A stretch of 64,000 bases of DNA from Brachionus manjavacas (lineage: Eukaryota > Rotifera > Eurotatoria > Ploima > Brachionidae): contig JAHQIY010000004.1 in the NCBI GenBank assembly GCA_019054805.1, positions 248,001 to 312,000 on the forward strand. Reading direction: 5' to 3'. The position numbers were made by a program, and so were the translations under genes. Positions 55,978-64,000 of the stretch are shown one piece after another. Position 1 is the first letter of the stretch, and each line of letters starts with the position of its first letter. The notes beneath the pieces were generated by a model. It did no database searches. It was given only the letters and a program-made list of their open reading frames with translations, and had not been told where the DNA came from.

Positions 55978-57455
55978 TCAATTAAAAAAGAAATATTTCA
56001 AGAAAAGTAACACGTTCTCAGATTCATAATCTTTAATTGCATTATTTAATTTCTCTTCTAATGCAGCATAACAAGCTTTGCGTTTATTAATCAGCCCTGA
56101 AGATAATTGAACTAAAAGATTATTGGTATTTGATTGCTCAAGTTTCAGACTGTTGATCAAAGAAAGTAAATTCGGGTAGTTTTTAATACACGATTGAAGA
56201 GCATTTTGCCAACCCTCTAAATTATTGTTAGTTCTAGGGAGACCTTTGGCAGTACGTTCATGAAAATTCCATAATATTATTTCAAATCTAGTATCTTTTC
56301 TTTTAGCATTCTTCCCTCTACCCAAAACGCCAATATAATTTTCTTCAAAATATTTGAAAATAACTTTTAAACAACTAGGAAATTCATTGGATTTTTTAAG
56401 CATAACAAACCCTTGGATAACATCGCTAACAGGGACAAAAGCAAGAGAAGCTAACATCTTTATATAACATCTACATCAACATCTTTATACTAACATCTTC
56501 ATCTTTATTTTCTTCACTTCTATTGTATTGAACAACCAAACCAGCTTCTTGGACATGGCTTTTTCAAATGAAAAAAACAGCCATCCACTTCTGTATCAGG
56601 AAACACTTCATACACAGCATTGATAATTGCTAATTCATAATCGCAGCTTACAGACAAAGGCGCATTCAGTATCTTTTCTAGTAACACTTGAAACACTTTG
56701 CTATAAGTTTGTTCTAATTTATTAGTTAAAAGAGCATAAACAAGTGGTAAATTCTTTCCAACTTTAATTATGTGTATTGTAAAAAGCTGTTTGAAAATTG
56801 AAGGTGCAGCATCAAACGTTCCGTCGCATAACCAGTATCTATGCTCACTTAATAACTGCAAGTTTTTTTCAGTGCAAAATATAAGAATACGGTTTTGATT
56901 GTCACTTTCTTTGTAGTTATCATATAATAATAATTTCCTTTCATCACCAAAAAATTTAAAATCATCGTGCAAAACAAAATTTAAATCGTCGGGCATTTCA
57001 TAATTTTCGAATTTGTTGATACGCGAGTTCTGGCAAACTTGTCTGCAAGCACTGTACGTTGGTAAATTAGCCACGATTTCAGCACTCAAATCTTGTTGAC
57101 TTTGTAAAATAATGTGCCTTGGTTTTGTATCTGGTTGCTTTTCTGCTGTTTCTCAGATTGCATTTTTTACAATTTTTACGAAAGTTTTGATAACTGAATT
57201 GTGCTCGTGAGGTCTGATTTCAACAATTGATTATTTATGTCCTATTGTATAAACGGCTCCATTACAGTTCGAAAATTCCGTATTATTGCACCGCAACGTA
57301 ATTTTTCCAGTTTTACCAGTATATCCAACTTTGTACTCGTAGTTATTGTCGTAAATTAAAAGCCAACTTGGTGTACCGTCTTTCTTATTTCGAGTCGATT
57401 TTATTAAATTTAAGCTGAGATTAACTGCTTCAAAATTAGAAATTAATTCATCCAT
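55978..57455 (-). pseudogene. FLYWCH-type MULE transposase, three broken blocks
   Basis: 57455-57231 is a FLYWCH-like finger (SWLLIYDNNYEYKVG ... LRCNNTEFSNCNGAVYT, stop). 57089-56520 is the DDE core: HRYWLCDGTFDAAPSIFKQL (Asp 1), LLTNKLEQTYSKVFQ, SVSCDYELAIINAV (Asp 2) and DGCFFHLKK (C-x2-H-like). A frame change ends it near 56560. 56457-55978 is the C-terminal helical part with RFEIILWNFHERTAKGLPRT and NNLEGWQNALQS. Short losses near 56460-56520 and 57100-57230 separate the blocks. Confidence 0.75.
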
Positions 57456-57549
57456 TTGAAAGTGCGATTATAAAAAATGTAACAATTAAACCAACTGAAA
57501 TTTTCTTTTATAATTAATTTTTGTCAAATTTCTGTTGAGTTTATTCTTA

Positions 57550-57618
57550 TGTCGTAATTAAGTTTGTCGAAATTAACCTGTCGAAAACAATTTTGTCGAG
57601 TTTAATTTGTAAAATTAA
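57550..57618 (-). repeat. Right terminal inverted repeat of the MULE
   Basis: Inverted partner of 55771-55835. Confidence 0.75.
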
Positions 57619-58010
57619 TGCATATCCGCACGAAGGCGATGGTGGTGCTTTCAGACCTGGGCTGCGACATAATTTTCGCCCATGTGATGTCTCCGAGGCC
57701 AAATCTGAAGGCTTGGTGGCGAAGAGCCTGACGGAAGCGAAGCTCGCAGTCATCCACCGTGGGAATGGATTAAGCAACGGTTCTGATACGGGGCACTGAC
57801 TCTTTTGGCTGATCTTCTTTTGTTTTGTTCTTTTGTTAGTCGCCTTTGTCTGTAAGTTCTTTTGTTAGTTGTTTTTGCATAAGGACAGCGCCGCCTCCAG
57901 GTTTTTTATTCGGTAATTCCGCTGTTCTTCCTCGGCCTCGACTAATCCCGTTCCAGGGGTTTTGATGGTGATAACTTGCTGACGAATGAGTAGTAGATTG
58001 AAATTAATAA
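57619..58010. other. GC-rich island right of the MULE
   Basis: 57619-57970 is far richer in G and C than the window as a whole. In one minus frame it is open over about 60 codons (FPRWMTASFASVRLFATKPS...), with no recognised motif. Together with 55415-55770 it seems to be one island split by the MULE: both halves show CCTTCGTGCG near the insertion. It may belong to the 3' part of the gypsy element that follows or be an unrelated sequence. Confidence 0.35.
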
Positions 58011-58017
58011 AACGCTT

Positions 58018-60404
58018 TTAAAATTTTAAGCGCCTAAATCTGTAATATTTTTTGTCGGCGGCAGAGTTGGGATTGACGGAGTCGGTACATAGACTTTGGG
58101 TAGGTATTGTACCTTGGGTTTTCTTCCCCTTTTTTTGTGGTTGTGCTCGAACTATTTGGTTTTGTTCAGGCTTTTTAGGCTGGTTAGTGATGGTTAATTC
58201 TTTCTCTTGGCCTACTAGGTAGTGTTCTAAATCTCCATAGAACATTTTGAGCCTATTCTGATTTATCACTCGGGTTCTAGCCTTTGAATTTTTTTTAGTC
58301 TTATCTGGTTATTTTCCTCATTAATTTTTTTTATGATCAAAAAAGGTCCCTCCCACTTTAGGGCCAATTTTTTGGATAATCCAGGCTTAATTGTTACCAC
58401 ATTTTTTAAAACAAGGATTTGGAGCTATTAATACGTCCTGCTCAACCTCTTTGCCAATCCACCTGAAACTTCGCTGATTGGACTTGCATTTTGGAATACT
58501 AAATCTACCGGGAGCCTTGGGTTTCGGCCAAACATTAGTTCATATGGTGTGTGATTGGTAGTTGAATGCACCGAGCTGTTGTAGGCGAATGCTGACTTTT
58601 TTTAAATAATGTCCCAGTTGTTTTGGTTTTCATTTGCAAAACATGAAATCATGGTCTTCAGGGTTCGATTGAACCACTCAGTCAAACCATTACACTGTGG
58701 ATGGAACGCACTAATTCGTAATTGATAAATGTCCAAAAAATCGTAAAGTTTTTTCATCAACTCCGACTGGAAATTGGTACCTTGATCTGTCTGGATGTTG
58801 GTGAAAAGTCCAAAAATAAGTATGAACTCCAGGAGACAATTTGCAACTGTTTCTGCTTGTTGATCGGCCATGGAAAAAAGAACCACAAATTTGGAAAAGT
58901 GGCAACAAAAGACTATAATGTACTTGTTTCCATTCGAGGTAATAGGAAGTGGGCCAACTTTGTCCATTGTTATCAGCTGTAATGGGTAGTTACAAAGTAT
59001 TGGCCGCAAAGAGGCCTTTGGTAGCTTGGCTGGACTTTTTGCAAGCTGACAAATTTTACAGGATTTAATAAATAATTCAATTGCTTTTCCCAGCTTGGGT
59101 CTAAAAAATCCTTTAAAAATTTTTTCTTTTGTTCTTTATAATTAAAGTTTGGGATTACGTAAGCGTCCTGTTGGTTACGGATTATGTGTAGATGGAGCTG
59201 ATTTATCACGAGAGGTTCCCCATCTTTTTCATCGTCAGTGTGTGATGGTTCAGTCTTTTCAAGCGACTAACGAGACAGTGCATCGACGATGGAATGTTTC
59301 TTTCCACTCCGATACACAACTTTGAAGTCGTAGTAACTCAAACGGACCAACCAACGCGCGAGTCTGGCATTAGGTTTTTTGCTCCGCAGTAACCACGAAA
59401 GTGGTTGGTGGTCTAAATACACTTCAACTCGACGGCCATACAAATACTGAAGAAAGTGTTCTGCAGCCAACACTATTGCCAACAGTTTTTTTCCAGTCGT
59501 GCTGTTATTTTTTTTACGCTTTATTTAAGCCCTTACTGAAGTAAGCCAATGTTCTAAATTCCCCATTGTGATCTTGAGACAGAACTGCACCTACTCCTGA
59601 ATTACACGCGTCTGTGTCCAGCCGGAATGGTTTATTAAGATCTGGTAGAGTAAGGAAAGAGTCGGATGTAAATATTGAACGAAGGATCTTAAATGCTTGT
59701 TCGCAATTTTCATTCCACTTTACTTTTCCATCCCTCTCACAGCCGTCTTTGCTGGTCAGAATATAAAGCGGATCCGCGATTTTGGCGAAGTTTTTTATAA
59801 ATTTGCGATAACAATGAAAAATCCCAGGAAGGATTAAACTTGAGTTAAGTTTTGAGGTCGTTCGTATCTCATCAAAGCCTCAATTTTCTCTGGATCGGGC
59901 TATATCCAACCAAATGAAAGAATGTGGCCGAGAAATTTGACTTCTTGTTTTACTAAGTCACACTTTTTCGGTTTTACCTTAAAGTAATGTGCCCGTAATT
60001 TTTCTATCACTTTTTCTACATGTGCTGGGTGATCGGTTAGAGTCAGTGAGTGTATTAAGATGTCATCTAAAAGTACTAATACATAGCCATCGTTAATACA
60101 AGTTAATACATTCTTTAAGCACTTCGTTCATTGTGCGTTGAAACGTTGCTGGTGCGTTTGACAGCTCCATCGGCATCACAGTATATTCAAACAGGCCCCA
60201 CTCGCATGAGAAAGCGGTGAGTTTGCGAGATGCTGGTGCAAGTCTAATTTGGTAGTACCCTGATAAAAAATCTAATTTTGTATACCAACGAGAACTAGCG
60301 AGTTGCGCAAACAAGTCTTTTGGTAATGGATGGGCGTCTTTTACGGTCAACGAATTTAATTTGCTGTAATCTACAGTAAAACGAATCATTAAAATGTTAT
60401 ACAT
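58018..60404 (-). pseudogene. Ty3/gypsy pol: reverse transcriptase to integrase, many frame breaks
   Basis: Minus-strand order: RT (60404-60093: RFTVDYSKLNSLTVKDAHPL, WYTKLDFLSGYYQIRLA, FEYTVMPMELSNAPATFQRT), the catalytic block VLLDDILIHS just after (about 60070), the RNase H end (59482-59267: YLDHQPLSWLLRSK, YRSGKKHSIVDALSR), an integrase zinc-binding segment (59209-58973) and the integrase core (59009-58602: TMDKVGPLP, IQTDQGTNFQS, NGLTEWFNRTLK, the three acidic residues). The last block (58269-58018) is a GPY/F-like end. There are frame changes between all blocks and no LTR or gag next to it. Confidence 0.75.
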
Positions 60405-60845
60405 GAAAGACGAAAAATTGGTTCAAAAAGGAATGAATTCATTAGAAGATAAAATTTTTGCGAGATACTTTTTTTTAGCCAAATTTTTATTTTTACTCAA
60501 TTAAAATTAAGTTTTGAATAGATTTATCGAAATAATAAATTATTATCCATTTTTATCAATTAGATTCTATTAAAACAAGTCATTTTGACTCGTTTTGGTG
60601 CTTATAGTAGTTTAAAATTTGATGCTTCAAGTGTTAAAGAAATTAGTATTTCAAATAAATATCAAAGTAACAAAATAATTTAATAAAATTTAATAAGTCA
60701 CTGCACCTTCCTTGCTTTGTTTGTTTACCTTGATTTTAGATAAGCGTTGATCTTTTTTACAACTTTTTTTATGCAACAGCTAGTACAAAGAGTACAATAG
60801 GATATAATTATTATCTTTTCCTTTGTATGTTTTTTTGCTATCGTA
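60405..60845. other. AT-rich spacer
   Basis: No gene recognised. Confidence 0.4.
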
Positions 60846-60848
60846 AAA

Positions 60849-61599
60849 TTAACACATGAAATTTGTCGTTTTTGCTCCTGTAATCGGTCTATAGACTAAG
60901 GAATGACAAACTTTAATTGGCCTTGAATTGAGTTTTTCTAAAAGCTGATTATAATAATTATAGTAATAAAACCAAATAAAAATCTGGACAATTTTATTAA
61001 AATATGGTAAAAATTTCTTTTTTTTGTAAGACTGATAAATTGGGATACAACGATTACAAGCAAAATTATACTTTTCCAAAAAGTACTCATACATTTCATT
61101 AACAGTTAAATTATTAAAAATCTTCATACTCAAAATATTGATTAAAACTTTCATAACCACCATTTTTATACATGAAAGAAGTGCTGTGAAAAGCTGACTC
61201 GGCGTTGTCCATTAGCTCATACGTCCACGACAAACTAAGATGTGCTCTATTTTACGATCCCAATGGAGACTCGCGTTTAGTAGAGTAAATTTTACTTGAC
61301 TCTTCAGTAATGACCAAGTCTAAAATATTTCCAAAATCTCCATCATTACTTTGAAAAGTGGGAAAAGTAAAAGACTTTTCATTTAAACCGAAATACAGAC
61401 CATTCCAACTGATTGTTGGCAAGTTGAAATCACCAGCTATTAAAAGATCACCAAAGCCTCGACTCCTACTTAGACACTCCTTTGAGCTAACTAAAGTGTC
61501 GATTATACAATTGTTGCCTTTATATTTTGATGGCCTGTAAATACACCCAATTAGAACTTTTTCTCCATCTGAAACTTTTGAACACCAACATTGCTCCAC
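60849..61599 (-). pseudogene. LINE relic: AP endonuclease and linker
   Basis: The frame 61599-61252 carries VLIGCIYRPSKY, LLIAGDFNLPTISWNG (catalytic Asp-Phe-Asn) and GNILDLVITEESS, the CR1/jockey-like endonuclease second half, then RESPLGS and a stop where the terminal SDH would follow. Beyond, fragments such as ELMDNAESAFHSTSFMYKNG and KIFNNLTVNEMYEYFLEKYN (61163-60849) are the linker that precedes the RT. Confidence 0.65.
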
Positions 61600-62285
61600 T
61601 GAATCACTCCGGAGAATTTCATAATTCTATTTATTCATCCTTTTGGTCATAGAATTTTTTAACATTATCAATAAAATTTTATATTCTTTCATTTCAATAT
61701 TCAAATTTGGAAATAAATTTAAAGTATGGTCCTATGGAAAATATATCAAAAAAAAAATTAGCGCTTTATTTAATTGAAATAAAAGGTGCCACTCTTAATT
61801 TTTAATAATAAGAATAAGACTGTTGTTTAGTCTTTTTCAATACTTTTTTAAATTAAATGTGAAGTACCGACCATTCTCTTATACATATCTTTTAACATGG
61901 CGAACGGGTTTTGATTATTTGTCAAATACAACCATGTTAAATTTTTGAAAGTAATTAAATATATATTATATTAATAAAAGTTATTTATTAAAAAAAAAAT
62001 TATTCTTGAGTTCGTCAATAAGCAAATTTTTTATAAATGCATAGTAAAAATAACCAAAAGGCTTTTTTATTAAATCTGCGCTATAATTTACTATTTTTTA
62101 GAAACCTGCTTTTATTTAAAATTTATTTAAAGGATACAAATAAAATAAAAAATAAAAATGTTTATTGATAGATTGTTGATTATTTATCCACTGCTTTTCA
62201 GAAAGCAAATATTTGTAAAATTAAAATACAGCTGATCTATCTGTCAAAGACAATTAATTTTCAGATGATTCTTTCGATTATCTTT
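61600..62285. other. Spacer downstream of the EB/lectin gene
   Basis: AT-rich, no gene recognised. Confidence 0.4.
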
Positions 62286-63306
62286 TTAATCATCCTCAAC
62301 ACAAATTACTTTTAACTGCGTGCTTGAAGAAATATCTGTGTTAAAGCTATCAATTCTAAAATTCTTTATCCTTCCATCATCGTCATCCATAATCCAAAAG
62401 GCATCTGTGATGCTGTTGTATCTGAGATAACTTGTTAATTCACTTTCCATGCCGTTCCTTATTTCTGCTAATTCCCATTCTTCTGAGCCTACATCTAAAT
62501 TTTCACAATAATCTTCAGCTTGACTTGCGGTTCTAGTAGCTTCAGTAAAAAAATAACATTCTCCCCCGTAAAATACAGCCGCTTCAGGACATCTTTTGTT
62601 ACAATTATTTCCATCTCTTCTTTCAAAAAATTGACATCTACACATATTGTCGAGGCAAATGAACTCGTCCCTACATTCACTAGTAAAAGTGCAGGAAGAC
62701 GAAAATGATTTTCTATTCACACATTCGAATCCATTCCAGTATTGATCATTTTTTTTACAATCACAAATTTTTCCACTCTGATTCGAAGGACAGTTGCATC
62801 TTTGAAGATAATCTGTGCACCTTAAACCCTTGGATTCATCGCATTCATCACTTTCAACACACTCTATGGTGTAAGTGAATTTACATTTACTATCATTGGT
62901 GTCCCATGTGTAAGTCTGATTGGGACATGAGCACTCGTTATTCAAGCAAACGAGATTTTTTCGGTCAGAACATTCATTTTGTCTGTCGCAGTGTCCATTC
63001 AAACTTTTCTTCGGCACACATTCATTTGTCGTGTTCTTAAAATATTCATCTTGTCCACAAGTACATTCATAATAACTGCTGCATGTCATCTCGCCTAAGC
63101 ACATATCACTTTCTTCACATTTCTCCAACTCACCCAATTGCCTGACACATGATTTGACATCTTTGCTTAAGTAATTTCCTTCGCGACATCTACATTTTCC
63201 ATCGCCTGCACACACTGTCAATTCTGAATCCAAGCATTCATTATTTTCAGTGCAATCTTCCAAATGAGTCTTTTTAGGCCTGCACTCGTTTGTATCCCAA
63301 AATTCT
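62286..63306 (-). CDS. EB/EGF-like repeat protein with C-type-lectin-like end (partial, last exon)
   Basis: The frame is open from an acceptor-like ATTTAAAG just above 63306 to the stop at 62286; the Met at 63261-63263 is internal, so the N-terminus lies in exons outside or not seen here. Five to six Cys-rich EB/EGF-like modules (about 45 residues each, for example CEESDMCLGEMTCSSYYECT CG, CDRQNECSDRKNLVCLNNEC) are followed near residue 225 by a C-type-lectin-like domain (YGGECYFFTEATRTASQAED YC, ... SYLRYNSITDAFWIMDDDDG). It probably encodes a secreted or surface recognition protein; the lectin domain is short and lacks a clear WND/EPN calcium motif. Confidence 0.7.
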
Positions 63307-63309
63307 CTT

Positions 63310-63880
63310 TAAATAAAAAAAATGTTTTAATAAATTAAGGAATTTTCAAGTCATCTCTCAAAAGTTTAAAAACAAAATTTATCAAAAGATGAAAAGTCTC
63401 AAACTTCTACAATAAATTATATTTCAGAAATTATACTTAAAGACAAAGATATAAATATACTTTATGTGCAAGGTTTTTGGTTCTTAAAGTGCTAGAAATT
63501 TTTTATGAAATTAGATCTTATTTGAGAGTGAATTTTAAATTCTTAAAAATTGTAATTGAAATTTTTTTAGTTGCATTTCGTAGTAGATATTTAAAAAAAT
63601 TTTAAATTGAAAACAAAAAATATCCAATTTCGTTTATCTTTTTTTCAATTTAAACTTCTGATTTTTTTTAAATTAATGCTCTAAGATTCACGTTGCCAAA
63701 AGTTTGACAAGTAAAAAATATGTTCTTGTTAAGCAAATTAATTTTGTACATTTACTTAAAAGACTTTAATAATTAAGTTTTTCCTTAATTTATTAGCAGA
63801 AAGAGGCTATCTTGTTTACCTTTACCTTTACGTTTCGACCAAAAGTGATCTTCTTCTTTAGGATCTAAAATCTGAGAATA
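63310..63880. other. Probable intron sequence upstream of the EB/lectin exon
   Basis: AT-rich with no coding. If the exon acceptor is right, this is intron, although much longer than others in the window; an inserted element at its far end could explain the length. Confidence 0.35.
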
Positions 63881-63884
63881 ATTA

Positions 63885-64000
63885 AAATAACCGAGTTAAC
63901 CCGATTACATCTAAAATTGTATATAACTATGCCGAAATTTAACCCTCAATTAAGAATTTTAACCTCTTTTACCCATTTAACCCAAATAAGGAATACATTT
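63885..64000. repeat. Partial end of the pogo-like family
   Basis: AACCGAGTTAACCCGATTAC then CTAAAATTGTATATAACTAT, GCCGAAATTTAACCCT and CCCATTTAACCCAAATA parallel 41893-41985 in order and orientation. The copy runs off the window edge. Confidence 0.55.

Larger units (their letters stand above)
55771..57618 (-). mobile_element. FLYWCH-MULE transposon with long terminal inverted repeats
   Basis: The two ends are inverted copies over about 60 bp. Left: TTAATTTCGACGAATTAAAC TCGACATATTTATTATCGAC (55771 on). Right, in reverse: TTAATTTTACAAATTAAACT CGACAAAATTGTTTTCGAC (57618 back). Both continue with AGGTTAATT and further TCGAC words. Inside on the minus strand lie FLYWCH and MULE transposase blocks. 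It inserts into a GC-rich island whose two halves flank it. A clear 8-10 bp target duplication is not visible. The short length (1848 bp) and broken frames suggest a decayed or miniaturised autonomous copy. Confidence 0.8.

Noticed and set aside
57550..57640. Perfect target duplication of the MULE
   Set aside because: GGTATCTC on the left and GCATATCC on the right agree only in part; not enough to call.

Overview
This is very AT-rich nuclear DNA from an animal. It has single-exon or few-exon genes, introns of about 48-71 bp with GT...AG ends, and dense decayed transposons. Gene style and composition (a large leucine-rich-repeat membrane protein, a leucine-rich/7TM orphan receptor, an EGF/EB-lectin protein, tiny introns) fit a monogonont rotifer such as Brachionus. 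That assignment is inference; no species marker is present.

Five loci look like host genes. They are an LRR/vWD-like single-pass surface protein (11134-14913, -), the mRNA-export factor GLE1 in three exons (45043-47493, -), a 7TM orphan receptor with a long ectodomain (52880-55093, +), the last exon of an EB/EGF-repeat plus C-type-lectin-like protein (62286-63306, -) and possibly a GC-rich coiled-coil relic split by a transposon (55415-55770, -). These genes have intact reading frames, whereas nearly every transposon gene here carries frameshifts, stops or deletions.

The rest is a nested transposon landscape. Region by region: a FLYWCH-MULE (Phantom-like) transposase followed by an OTU-protease-like domain (1.7-4.6 kb); LINE and psq/pogo relics (5.7-11 kb); a degraded LTR element with direct terminal repeats holding gypsy, MULE and RRM-like pieces (15.1-22 kb); a gypsy relic (24-24.9 kb); two copies plus a 3' fragment of one LINE family (25-28.7, 29.2-31.25 and 10.2-10.8 kb); a complete hAT element with perfect 8-bp target duplications inserted in an AT-hook-like ORF (31475-36187); a second hAT C-terminus (36.7-37 kb); the 5' half of a GC-richer Ty3/gypsy element with LTR and primer-binding site (37.2-39.5 kb); a MULE fragment (40-41.1 kb); a pogo-like element with psq HTH, DDE core and PHD-like finger (41.9-44.4 kb); further LINE relics (49-52 kb); hAT-like MITEs rich in AAGTC (about 2.2, 34.1 and 52.2 kb); a FLYWCH-MULE with long terminal inverted repeats (55771-57618); a gypsy pol relic (58-60.4 kb) and a LINE endonuclease relic (60.8-61.6 kb).

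No rRNA, tRNA, CRISPR or bacterial-style operon was seen. The items most worth follow-up are the MULE-OTU pairing, the pogo element with a C-terminal zinc finger and its internally deleted relative, the AAGTC-rich hAT/MITE family, the 216-bp higher-order repeat in the LRR protein stalk, the stop-free 48-bp intron in GLE1, and the GC-rich island split by a MULE.
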